Assembly: GCF_030418305.1 (NCBI RefSeq)
Contig: NZ_JAUHPX010000001.1
Span: 639,157 to 703,156 of the forward strand
From: Demequina lignilytica
GTDB lineage: Bacteria > Actinomycetota > Actinomycetes > Actinomycetales > Demequinaceae
Direction of reading: 5' to 3'
DNA length: 64,000 bases
Of the stretch, positions 54,957 through 62,124 are shown in pieces. The position numbers and the translations under genes are program-made. Numbering within the stretch: position 1 is the stretch's first letter; each line of letters begins with the position of its first letter. The notes under the pieces were generated by a model. That model had not been told where the DNA came from. It saw only the letters and a program-made list of their open reading frames with translations, and made no database searches.

Positions 54957-55403
54957 TCAGCGCTGGTCGGCGACCCCTCGGTTGGCGAGCTCGTCGGCCT
55001 TCTCATTGCCCGGGTCGCCCGCGTGACCCTTCACCCACACCCACGTGATGTGGTGGCGCTGGAGCTCCGCGTCGAGCTCCTGCCACAGCTCGGCGTTCTT
55101 CACCGGCTTCTTGTCCGCGGTCCTCCACCCGTTGCGCTTCCAGCCCTTCATCCAGCTGGTCGCCCCGTTCTTCACGTACTGCGAGTCGACGTGGAGGGTC
55201 ACGTCGCACGGCCGCGTGAGCGCCTTCAGCCCCTCGATGACCGCGGTGAGCTCCATGCGGTTGTTCGTGGTGACCTTCTCGCCTCCCCACAGCTCCTTGT
55301 CGCGACCGCCGGCCTTCATCCAGACGCCCCAGCCCCCCACGCCGGGGTTGCCCTTGCAGGCGCCGTCGGTCCACATGTCCACGGAGGTGAGGTTCTCGGT
55401 CAC
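54957..55403 (-). CDS. rnhA: ribonuclease HI
   Basis: Degrades RNA in RNA-DNA hybrids. It has 148 residues from GTG 55403. The catalytic acids are in [34 protein letters not shown] and NEKADELAN, the last after VKGHAGDPG. The longer frame upstream has no similarity. It converges with the GH16-like gene and diverges from ybaK. Confidence 0.94.
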   Translation of the reverse strand: MTENLTSVDMWTDGACKGNPGVGGWGVWMKAGGRDKELWGGEKVTTNNRMELTAVIEGLKALTRPCDVTLHVDSQYVKNGATSWMKGWKRNGWRTADKKPVKNAELWQELDAELQRHHITWVWVKGHAGDPGNEKADELANRGVADQR

Positions 55404-55470
55404 CCCGACACGGTACCGGCACCGCGCACGCCGGCCGTCCGGCACCTGAGGGTGCCCCGCATCGTCCACA

Positions 55471-55980
55471 ATGGGTGCCATGTCCCGCAAGCATGCCGCC
55501 GGAGGTGCGACACCCGCCGTGCATGCGCTGATCGAGTCCCGGATCCCGCACACGCTCCATCCCTACGATCACGACCCGGCGTCGGATCTCAGCTACGGCC
55601 TCGAGGCCGCCGCGGAGCTCGGGGTGGAGCCGGACCAGGTGTTCAAGACCCTGTGCGCCTACGTCGACGGGCGGCTCAGCGTGGGGATCGTCCCCGTGAG
55701 CGGCATGCTCGACCTCAAGGCGCTGGCGCACGCGCTCGGCGGCAAGAAGGCCGAGATGGCGCCGCCCGCGGACGCCGAGCGTGCGACCGGATACGTGGTG
55801 GGAGGCATCTCGCCGATCGGTCAACGCAAGGCGCTGCCCACGGCGATCGACGAGACCGTCGAGCTGTGGGACACCGTGTACGTCTCCGGTGGGCGGCGCG
55901 GCCTCGACATCGGCCTCGCCCCCGCCGACCTGATCGCCGCCACCGGCGGCGTCACCGCCCCCATCGCCAAGGAGTCCTGA
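55471..55980 (+). CDS. ybaK: Cys-tRNA(Pro)/Cys-tRNA(Cys) deacylase
   Basis: Editing hydrolase that clears Cys-tRNA(Pro) formed by prolyl-tRNA synthetase. It has 169 residues: [80 protein letters not shown] and [20 protein letters not shown], which define the YbaK family. ATG 55480 is an alternative start. yggS follows after one base. Confidence 0.93.
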   Translation: MGAMSRKHAAGGATPAVHALIESRIPHTLHPYDHDPASDLSYGLEAAAELGVEPDQVFKTLCAYVDGRLSVGIVPVSGMLDLKALAHALGGKKAEMAPPADAERATGYVVGGISPIGQRKALPTAIDETVELWDTVYVSGGRRGLDIGLAPADLIAATGGVTAPIAKES

Positions 55981-55981
55981 C

Positions 55982-56722
55982 GTGGAGCTGTCCCCCGCCC
56001 CCGCCGGCCACGACCATGCCGCCGCGTTCGCCGACGTCAAGGCCCGCGTCCACGTCGCCGAGGCGTCCTGCGGGCGCGCCGGGTCCGGCGTCCGGGTGCT
56101 GGTCGCGACCAAGACGTGGGACGCCGATGCGGCGGTCGCCGCGGTCCGGGCCGGAGCGGTGCTCGTCGGAGAGAGCAGGATGCAGGAGCTCGAGGCGAAG
56201 GGTGCGGCGCTGACCGCGGCCGGGGCGCGGATCCACGTCATCGGCCAGCTCCAGCGGAACAAGGCCGCCGTCGCGGTGCGGTGGGCGGACTGCGTCCAGA
56301 CCGTCGACTCGCTCGCGCTGGCGCAGCGGCTGTCGCGGCTGTGCGTCGAGGCGGGTCGCGAGCTGGACGTGATGGTGCAGGTGAACGTGTCCGGCGAGTC
56401 GACCAAGGCGGGCATCGAGCCCGAGGATGCCCTGGACTTCGCGGGGACGGTGCAGGCCCTGCCGGCGCTGACGGTGACGGGCTTCATGACCATCGGACTC
56501 AACTCGCCGGTCGAGGCGGCGGTCCGCGCTGGCTACCGGAGGCTCCGCGAGATCCGCGATCAGGCGCTCATCGCCTCCGAGCGGGGCGCCATGGACCTCC
56601 GCGAGGCGTGGGAGCTGTCGATGGGCATGTCGGGCGACCTCGAATGGGCCATCGCCGAGGGCGCGACCATGGTGCGCGTGGGCACGGCGATCATGGGCAC
56701 GCGCACCCCGCCGGCGTACTGA
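55982..56722 (+). CDS. yggS: pyridoxal phosphate homeostasis protein
   Basis: Binds PLP and keeps free pyridoxal phosphate and amino-acid pools in balance (COG0325). The 246-residue product has VLVATKTWDADAAVAAVRAGAVLVGES, whose lysine binds PLP, HVIGQLQRNKAAVAV, QVNVSGESTKAGIEPEDA and ELSMGMSGDLEWAIAEGATMVRVGTAIMG. It starts at GTG one base after ybaK and forms a two-gene unit. Confidence 0.93.
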   Translation: MELSPAPAGHDHAAAFADVKARVHVAEASCGRAGSGVRVLVATKTWDADAAVAAVRAGAVLVGESRMQELEAKGAALTAAGARIHVIGQLQRNKAAVAVRWADCVQTVDSLALAQRLSRLCVEAGRELDVMVQVNVSGESTKAGIEPEDALDFAGTVQALPALTVTGFMTIGLNSPVEAAVRAGYRRLREIRDQALIASERGAMDLREAWELSMGMSGDLEWAIAEGATMVRVGTAIMGTRTPPAY

Positions 56723-56731
56723 CCCCACGCC

Positions 56732-56784
56732 CGCCTCCCCCTCCCGCCTCCCCCTCCCGCCTCCCCCTCCCGCTCTCCCCCTCC
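56732..56784. repeat. polypyrimidine tandem repeat, 13-bp unit
   Basis: CGCCTCCCCCTCC is repeated exactly three times (56732-56770), followed by a 14-bp variant. The tract is almost pure pyrimidine and lies just past the yggS stop. A matching purine-rich tract occurs at about 56974-57005, beyond the four-copy element. Confidence 0.9.
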
Positions 56785-56795
56785 TCCCTCCCCCC

Positions 56796-56964
56796 GGGAC
56801 GCTCAGTACTGGTCCGCGGGCCGCAGCGCTCACCACGGGACAGTGAGTACCGGTCACGGCCCCAGCGCGGCGCGCGCACCGCTGCACGGGGACCATGGGC
56901 CGGCCACCAGAACTGAACGTCCCGCAGGGAGCGCCGTCCGCTGCAGGCCAGTACTGACCGTCCC
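56796..56964. repeat. four-copy GGGACNBTNAGTACTGG element, locus 2
   Basis: Two forward copies (56796-56812, 56837-56853) and two reverse copies (56907-56923, 56948-56964) of a 17-bp motif; spacings are 41, 70 and 41 bp. The outer copies match as inverted repeats at 16 of 17 positions. The core GGGACNBTSAGT is shared with locus 1 at 45842-45981. It fills the 340-bp gap between yggS and the first VIT gene; no coding gene is supported there. Confidence 0.85.
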
Positions 56965-57039
56965 GGCACGTAGGCGGGGAAGGAGCGAGGGAGGGGAGCG
57001 GGAAAGTTAGGGAAGGTTTCACTTCCTGGCGGGATCGGG

Positions 57040-57056
57040 AAGGCAAACCTAACCTT
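57040..57056. promoter_or_regulatory. possible DtxR/IdeR-type iron box
   Basis: AAGGCAAACCTAACCTT is a partial match to the DtxR/IdeR consensus TTAGGTTAGGCTAACCTAA, with GGTTAGG intact on the minus strand. It ends 7 bp before the VIT start codon. TTAGGGAAGG at 57008-57017 is a further half-site-like sequence. Confidence 0.35.
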
Positions 57057-57062
57057 GTTGAC

Positions 57063-57773
57063 ATGTCAGAGACCAGCGCCCCCGTCTACGGGACCGAGGA
57101 GAGCCTCGGCGCGCGCCTCAACGCGCTGCGCGCGGGGGTGCTGGGCGCGAACGACGGCATCGTCTCGGTCGCCGCGCTCCTGGTCGGCGTGGTCGCCGCG
57201 CAGCCGCCGACGGGCGTGGTCGTGACCGCGGGCGTCGCGGGAATCGCCGCGGGAGCGCTCAGCATGGGCGTGGGCGAGTACGTCTCGGTCTCCAGCCAGC
57301 GGGACGCCGAGCGCGCGCAGCTCGAGCGCGAGCGCGGGTACCACGACAGTCACCCCGAGTGCGAGCTCGACCAGCTGGCGCGGCTCCACGAGGAGACCGG
57401 CATGTCGCCGGAGACGGCCCGCCGCGCCGCCGAGGAGCAGACGGCCTTCGACCCGATCGCCGCCCACGCGCGCGCCCACCTCGGCATCGACCCCGAGGAC
57501 CTGGTCAACCCGTGGCATGCGGCGATCGCCTCCCTCAGCGCCTTCACCGCGGGCGGCCTCATCCCGCTGCTGGTCGCGCTGTTCACTCCGGCACCGTTCA
57601 CCATCCCCGCGACCTTCCTCGCGGTGCTCCTGTCGCTCGGCGCCACCGGCTTCCTCTCGGGCCACCTGGGCCAGGCCCAGCGCCGCCGCGCGGTGCTCCG
57701 CAACCTCGTGGGCGGCACGCTCGCGATGGCGATCACCTACGGCATCGGCAGCTTCGTCGGCGTCCACGTCTGA
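57063..57773 (+). CDS. VIT1/CCC1-family metal transporter, copy 1
   Basis: A 236-residue membrane protein of the VIT family, which moves Fe2+ or Mn2+ out of the cytosol. Helix 1 has NALRAGVLGANDGIVSVAALLVG and helix 2 GIAAGALSMGVGEYVSVSSQRDAERAQLERER. A cytosolic glutamate-rich metal-binding loop follows (ELDQLARLHEETGMSPETARRAAEEQTAFDPIAAHARAHLGIDPEDL), then three more helices ending YGIGSFVGVHV. No ferritin-like N-terminal domain. It shares these blocks with the next gene. Confidence 0.92.
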   Translation: MSETSAPVYGTEESLGARLNALRAGVLGANDGIVSVAALLVGVVAAQPPTGVVVTAGVAGIAAGALSMGVGEYVSVSSQRDAERAQLERERGYHDSHPECELDQLARLHEETGMSPETARRAAEEQTAFDPIAAHARAHLGIDPEDLVNPWHAAIASLSAFTAGGLIPLLVALFTPAPFTIPATFLAVLLSLGATGFLSGHLGQAQRRRAVLRNLVGGTLAMAITYGIGSFVGVHV

Positions 57774-57803
57774 CGCCCGCCCCGCCGCCTCCCACCCCAG
57801 GTA

Positions 57804-57818
57804 AGCGAAGCCTTCGCT
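57804..57818. promoter_or_regulatory. 15-bp inverted repeat upstream of VIT copy 2
   Basis: AGCGAAG-C-CTTCGCT has perfect 7-bp arms and lies 38 bp before the start codon of the second VIT gene. It may be an operator or a small terminator for copy 1. Confidence 0.45.
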
Positions 57819-57856
57819 CGCTGGCGGCGCACCCCCGACGGACCTACCCTGTGCGC

Positions 57857-58579
57857 ATGGCACGCGACACCCACCGCCCCGACATCTTCGCCGGACCCGA
57901 CGAGGAGGCCATGTCCTCCCGTCTCAACTGGCTCCGCGCCGGCGTGCTGGGCGCCAACGACGGCATCGTCTCCATCGCCGCCATGCTGGTCGGCGTGGCC
58001 GCCGCGACCACGGAGCTGAGCGTGATCGTCACGGCCGCGGTCGCCGGCGTGGTGGGCGGCGCGCTCAGCATGGGCGTCGGCGAGTTCGTCTCCGTCTCCG
58101 CCCAGCGCGACGCCGAGGAGGCGCTGCTCGAGCGCGAGCGCATCTGGCAGAAGGCACGCCCTGCGTGGGAGCGCGAGCAGCTGGTCCGCCTCAACATGGA
58201 GACCGGGATGACGGAGTCGACCGCGCGCCTCGCGGCCACCGAGCAGATGGAGAAGGACCCGATCGGGATCCACGCGCGCATGCACCTGGGCGTCGACCCG
58301 GACGATCTCACGAACCCGTGGGCCGCCGGCATCGCCTCGATCCTCGCGTTCACGGTGGGCGGGCTCACGCCGCTGCTCACGACGACTCTGCCGCCGGCGG
58401 GTTGGCGCGTGCCGCTCACCTTCATCCTGGTGATCGTCGCCCTCGCCATCACCGGCTACGTGTCCGCGGTGATCGCGAAGTCGCCGCCGTCGCGCGCGGT
58501 GCTGCGCAACATCGCGGGCGGCGCGATCGCGATGGCGATCACCTACGGCATCGGCTCGTTCGTGGGGATCCACATCTGA
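57857..58579 (+). CDS. VIT1/CCC1-family metal transporter, copy 2
   Basis: A 240-residue paralogue of the preceding gene. LNWLRAGVLGANDGIVSIAAMLVGV, GALSMGVGEFVSVSAQRDAEEALLERER, the cytosolic loop with METGMTESTARLAATEQMEKDPIGIHARMHLGVDPDDL, and the ending ITYGIGSFVGIHI match copy 1. The 83-bp gap with its own inverted repeat suggests separate control. The pair could give two metal or concentration ranges (inference). Confidence 0.92.
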   Translation: MARDTHRPDIFAGPDEEAMSSRLNWLRAGVLGANDGIVSIAAMLVGVAAATTELSVIVTAAVAGVVGGALSMGVGEFVSVSAQRDAEEALLERERIWQKARPAWEREQLVRLNMETGMTESTARLAATEQMEKDPIGIHARMHLGVDPDDLTNPWAAGIASILAFTVGGLTPLLTTTLPPAGWRVPLTFILVIVALAITGYVSAVIAKSPPSRAVLRNIAGGAIAMAITYGIGSFVGIHI

Positions 58580-58588
58580 GCCGGTCGC

Positions 58589-58615
58589 CGCATCGTCCGT
58601 TCAGGGGACGATGCG
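58589..58615. terminator. inverted pair of GGACGATGCG words acting as terminator
   Basis: CGCATCGTCC-GTTCAGG-GGACGATGCG forms a perfect 10-bp stem with a 7-nt loop. It lies 9 bp past the second VIT stop and overlaps the 3' end of the converging lipoate ligase gene. It is built from two opposed copies of the window-wide decamer. Confidence 0.75.
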
Positions 58616-59653
58616 CAGCCATGCCTCCGTCGCGAACCTCGCCTCGACCTGGGCGTGGGCGGCGGCGAGCTCGGCGTCGGTGACGGCGCCCGGGGCGGTC
58701 GAGTAGCGCGACTGGAAGTGGTCGAGGAACGCGTCGATGATGTCCTCGCGGGCCATGCCCGTCTGGCTCCTCAGCGGGTCCACTCGCTTGTTGGCGCTCT
58801 TGGTGCCCTTGTCGGACAGCTTCTCGCGTCCGATCCGCAGCACCTCGAGCATGGCGTCGGCGTCGATGTCGTAGGCCATGGTGACGTGGTGGAGCACCGC
58901 GCCGGCGGCGTAGCGCTTCTGAGCGGCACCCGCGATCTTGCCCGCGGGCGAGGCGATGTCGTTGAGCGGCACGTACCGCGCGTCGATGCCGACCTCGCGG
59001 AGCGCGCCCAGCACCCAGTCGTCGAGGAACGCGTACGACTGCTCGAAGCTCAGGCCCTCGACCAGGGACGTCGGCACGTACAGCGAGTACGTGATGGTGT
59101 TGCCGGGCTGGATGAACATCGCGCCGCCGCCCGAGACGCGTCGGGTCACCGTGATGCCGTGGCGGTCGGCGCCCTCCGGGTCGATCTCATTGCGCACGGA
59201 CTGGAACGAGCCGATCACCACGGCGTTGCGCTCCCACTCCCAGACGCGCAGCGTCGGCCCGCGGCGTCCGGCCGCGAGCTCCTGCGCGAGCACGTCGTCG
59301 AGAGCCATCTGCAGGTGCGGCTCCCGCGGGACGTCGTGGATGACGTCGAAGCGGTGGTCGCCCCAGGAGGTCGCGTGCCCGAGCGCACGACGCACGGCGA
59401 TCGCCACCGCCTCGGGTGAGAAGCCGATGAACTCGGCGTCCTCGCCCGCGCGGGCCACCGCTCCGGCCAGCTGCGACACCGTCGCCTTCGCCGACATGCC
59501 CGTCAGGTAGCGCGCGATGTCGAGGATCGCCTCCGCGGGCTCGAGGAAGAAGTCGCCCGAGATCACCACGCTCTCGAGGATCTCGCCGCGGGCGTCGAGC
59601 TCGACGTCCGCGACCACGAGCTTGCCGCCAGGAACCTTGTACTCGCCATGCAT
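58601..59653 (-). CDS. lplA: lipoate--protein ligase with N-terminal accessory domain
   Basis: Attaches lipoate to the E2 or H proteins of 2-oxoacid dehydrogenase and glycine cleavage complexes. It has 350 residues. The first 92 residues (KVPGGKLVVADVELD to VVISGDFFLEPAEAI) match the small accessory domain that in E. coli LplA is C-terminal. The catalytic BPL/LplA domain follows with VTRRVSGGGAMFIQPGNTITYSL and the nucleotide-binding Lys in SPAGKIAGAAQKR. The domain order is thus permuted relative to E. coli. The last codons overlap the inverted GGACGATGCG pair. Confidence 0.88.
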   Translation of the reverse strand: MHGEYKVPGGKLVVADVELDARGEILESVVISGDFFLEPAEAILDIARYLTGMSAKATVSQLAGAVARAGEDAEFIGFSPEAVAIAVRRALGHATSWGDHRFDVIHDVPREPHLQMALDDVLAQELAAGRRGPTLRVWEWERNAVVIGSFQSVRNEIDPEGADRHGITVTRRVSGGGAMFIQPGNTITYSLYVPTSLVEGLSFEQSYAFLDDWVLGALREVGIDARYVPLNDIASPAGKIAGAAQKRYAAGAVLHHVTMAYDIDADAMLEVLRIGREKLSDKGTKSANKRVDPLRSQTGMAREDIIDAFLDHFQSRYSTAPGAVTDAELAAAHAQVEARFATEAWLRIVP

Positions 59654-59709
59654 GGGTCCATCCTCCCCCGCCGGGCGGAGTGCGGATGACCGCGCGGGAC
59701 GATGCGCGG

Positions 59710-61311
59710 CTACGGGTTGGGCGTCGCCTCCGCCTTGAGCAGGCCGTAGAACAGCGAGTCGGTGAGCGCCTCGTAGGACGCCTCGACCATGTTCGGCCCG
59801 ACGCCGACCGTGCGCCACTGCATGCCCGTCACCGTGTCGACCGTGGTGATGAGCACGCGCGTGACCGCGTCCGTGCCGTGCGAGGCATCCATGATGCGGA
59901 CCTTGAAGTCGGTGAGCTCGAAGCGGCCGATCTCGGGGTACGCGCCCGCGAGGGCCGTCCGCAGCGCATGGTCGAGCGCGTTGACCGGACCGTTGCCCTC
60001 GCCGACCGTGACGAACCGCTGGCCGCCGCCGGCCCGGAGCTTGATGACCGCCTCGGCATCCGCATCGTTCGGGTTGCCCGGCGCGGAGCTGACGCGCACG
60101 CGCCAGCTCTCGACCTGCCAGTACTGGGGCGCCTGGCCCAGCTCCCACCGCAGCAGCAGCTCGAAGGACGCGTCGGCGGCGTCGAACGTGTAGCCCTGCG
60201 CCTCGGCGTTCTTGACGCGGTCCATGACCCGCTTGAGCACGTCGGGCTGGTCGGACAGCTCGAAGCCCATCTCACGGCCCTTGAGCTCGATCGAGGCGCG
60301 GCCGGCCATCTCGGACACGAGCATGCGCATGTCGTTGCCGACCAGCTCGGGCTGGGTGTGCTGGTACAGATCGGGATCCACCTTGATCGCGGACGCGTGC
60401 AGGCCGGCCTTGTGCGCGAACGCCGAGGCGCCCACGTACGGCTGGCGCGCGAACGGCGCGATGTTGGTGATCTCGGAGATGGTGTGGGCGATCCGCGTCG
60501 ACTCGGCGAGCCCGTCGCCCTTGAGCGCGATCATCCCGCGCTTGATCTCGAGATTCGCGGCGACGGCGACCAGGTCCGCGTTGCCCGTGCGCTCGCCGTA
60601 GCCGTTGACGCAGCCCTGAACGTGGGTGGCGCCGGCCGCGACCGCCGCCATCGAGTTCGCGACCGCGCAGCCGGAGTCGTTGTGGGCGTGCATGCCGAGC
60701 TGGGCCGTCGTGCGGGCGCGCACGTCGGTGACGATGCGTGTCACGTCGTCGGGCAGCATCCCGCCGTTGGTGTCGCACAGGCACAGCGTCGAGGCCCCGC
60801 CGGCCTCGCCGGCGAGCAGCGCGCGGATCGCGTACTCGGGGTCGTACCGGTAGCCGTCGAAGAAGTGCTCGGCGTCGAGCACCACGCGTCGTCCCTCGCC
60901 GACGAGGAACGCGACCGTCTCTTCGATCATCGCGAGGTTCTCGTCGCCGCTGACCCGCAGCGCGCGCTCCGCGTGCCGGATGTCGGACTTCGCGACGAGC
61001 GTGATGATGGGCGCCTCGGAGTCGAGCAGCGCGCGCACCTGCGGATCGGAGCCCGCGCTGGCGCCCGCGCGACGCGTCATGCCGAACGCCGCGAACTGCG
61101 CGTGACGGAAGCTCAGCTCCTTGTTGACCAGAGCGAAGAACTCCGTGTCCTTGGGCACCGCTCCGGGCCAGCCGCCCTCGATGACGCCGACGCCCAGCTC
61201 GTCGAGCAGCGGCGCGATCGCCATCTTGTCGGCGACGGACAGGTTCATGCCCTCCTGCTGCGCGCCGTCGCGCAGGGTGGTGTCGTAGACCTCGACCGTG
61301 GTGCCGGCCAT
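59710..61311 (-). CDS. cimA: (R)-citramalate synthase
   Basis: Condenses pyruvate with acetyl-CoA to citramalate, the threonine-independent entry into isoleucine synthesis. The 533-residue product begins TVEVYDTTLRDGAQQEGMNLSV. It has a TIM barrel with HAHNDSGCAVANSMAAVAAGATHVQGCVNGYGERTGNADL and a C-terminal LeuA-type regulatory domain. Length and the long C-terminal region fit CimA rather than LeuA. The start ATG at 61311 is preceded by TTAGGGAGC. Expression is probably controlled by attenuation in its leader. Confidence 0.92.
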   Translation of the reverse strand: MAGTTVEVYDTTLRDGAQQEGMNLSVADKMAIAPLLDELGVGVIEGGWPGAVPKDTEFFALVNKELSFRHAQFAAFGMTRRAGASAGSDPQVRALLDSEAPIITLVAKSDIRHAERALRVSGDENLAMIEETVAFLVGEGRRVVLDAEHFFDGYRYDPEYAIRALLAGEAGGASTLCLCDTNGGMLPDDVTRIVTDVRARTTAQLGMHAHNDSGCAVANSMAAVAAGATHVQGCVNGYGERTGNADLVAVAANLEIKRGMIALKGDGLAESTRIAHTISEITNIAPFARQPYVGASAFAHKAGLHASAIKVDPDLYQHTQPELVGNDMRMLVSEMAGRASIELKGREMGFELSDQPDVLKRVMDRVKNAEAQGYTFDAADASFELLLRWELGQAPQYWQVESWRVRVSSAPGNPNDADAEAVIKLRAGGGQRFVTVGEGNGPVNALDHALRTALAGAYPEIGRFELTDFKVRIMDASHGTDAVTRVLITTVDTVTGMQWRTVGVGPNMVEASYEALTDSLFYGLLKAEATPNP

Positions 61312-61351
61312 GGTGTGCTCCCTAAGTCGTGTGCCGTGCCGCTTCTCCAAC

Positions 61352-61379
61352 AAAAAAGCCTCCCAGGGTACGGGAGGCT
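61352..61379 (-). terminator. cimA attenuator terminator
   Basis: On the minus strand AGCCTCCC (61379-61372) pairs with GGGAGGCT (61364-61357), an 8-bp perfect stem with a 7-nt loop, directly followed by TTTTTTG. It lies between the leader peptide and the cimA start codon, a textbook intrinsic terminator in attenuator position. Confidence 0.85.
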
Positions 61380-61406
61380 GCGCGCCGGGGAAGGTGACCC
61401 GACGCG

Positions 61407-61433
61407 CTACAGAATGATGATCGCGGTACGCAT
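61407..61433 (-). CDS. leader peptide MRTAIIIL controlling cimA
   Basis: A nine-codon frame ATG-CGT-ACC-GCG-ATC-ATC-ATT-CTG-TAG encodes MRTAIIIL. Three consecutive isoleucine codons and a leucine codon would stall the ribosome when branched-chain aminoacyl-tRNA is scarce. A terminator lies 27 bp downstream, then cimA, which feeds isoleucine synthesis. No strong ribosome binding site is seen upstream, so the leader may be read from the 5' end of the transcript. It is too short for standard gene callers. Confidence 0.75.
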   Translation of the reverse strand: MRTAIIIL

Positions 61434-61518
61434 CAGCGCCATTGTGGCACACATCGCGGATCCGGCGGTGACGCGACGGACCCGGCCCCGTGGACGATGC
61501 CCGGGGCCGGGTCGGTGA

Positions 61519-61737
61519 TCACGCGAACCGTGTGAAGGCGCCCGCCGGCATGCCGGCGGCGATGCGCGCGGCCGGTGCCGTGCGACGCCGGCGTGAGGCG
61601 CGCAGCGCGGCGACGAGCCGTCGGCGGTCGCGGGCCGAGGCGAACCGCTCGGTGACGCGCCGCAGCACGGCGGCGGTCGAGTCGTCGAGGTCGCTCACGC
61701 CGGCGGCGGACGATGCGATGGTGACGTCGATGCTCAT
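61519..61737 (-). CDS. small basic protein of unknown function (72 aa)
   Basis: From ATG 61737, with GGGGGGAG 3 bases upstream, the 72 residues are MSIDVTIASSAAGVSDLDDS, a helical middle STAAVLRRVTERFASARDRRRLV, and a basic end ALRASRRRRTAPAARI. No signal peptide or membrane segment. It lies 25 bp downstream of a 90-residue gene and both follow the SARP-type regulator on the same strand. A GGACGATGCG word is at 61708. I do not recognise the family. Confidence 0.55.
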   Translation of the reverse strand: MSIDVTIASSAAGVSDLDDSTAAVLRRVTERFASARDRRRLVAALRASRRRRTAPAARIAAGMPAGAFTRFA

Positions 61738-61762
61738 GTCTCCCCCCAAGGTGTGGTGCGGC

Positions 61763-62035
61763 TCAGGCGGTGAGCACGAAGCCGCCGCGCTCGTGGGCGG
61801 CGACGCGGATCTGATCGAGCCGGGCCTGAGCCTCGGCGCGGACGGCCTCGCGGGCGACGGCGTAGGCGCGCAGGCGCGCAACCTCGCTGCCGTCCCAATC
61901 GGTGAGCGCCGCGGCGGCACCCGGAGCGATGTCGCGGACGGCCGCCGCGAGAGCTGCGAGCGCGTCGCTATGGGCGCGGGTCCCCTCCGAGACCAGTCGG
62001 TGGGCCAGGTGGTCGTGGTTGACGGTGACAGTCAT
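61763..62035 (-). CDS. small helical protein of unknown function (90 aa)
   Basis: Ninety residues from ATG 62035, with GGGGAGGAG upstream. Alanine-rich helices dominate (HRLVSEGTRAHSDALAALAAAVRDIAPG and AYAVAREAVRAEAQARLDQIRVAAHERGG). No membrane segment or cysteine. The strong ribosome binding site and position between the regulator gene and the 72-residue gene support it being real. The direct repeats about 44-66 bp upstream may be the regulator's binding site. Confidence 0.6.
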   Translation of the reverse strand: MTVTVNHDHLAHRLVSEGTRAHSDALAALAAAVRDIAPGAAAALTDWDGSEVARLRAYAVAREAVRAEAQARLDQIRVAAHERGGFVLTA

Positions 62036-62078
62036 GATGTTCTCCTCCCCTGCTGTCGTGACAAGACTCAGGGGCAGG

Positions 62079-62101
62079 CGTGTGACGTGCCGTGTGACGT
62101 G
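62079..62101. promoter_or_regulatory. direct repeats, possible SARP binding site
   Basis: CGTGTGACGTG occurs at 62079-62089 and 62091-62101, exact repeats with a 12-bp period. SARP-type regulators bind short direct repeats about one helical turn apart. The repeats lie upstream of the 90-residue gene and just past the end of the regulator gene. Confidence 0.5.
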
Positions 62102-62124
62102 TGAGGAAAGTTCGGATTCACCCC

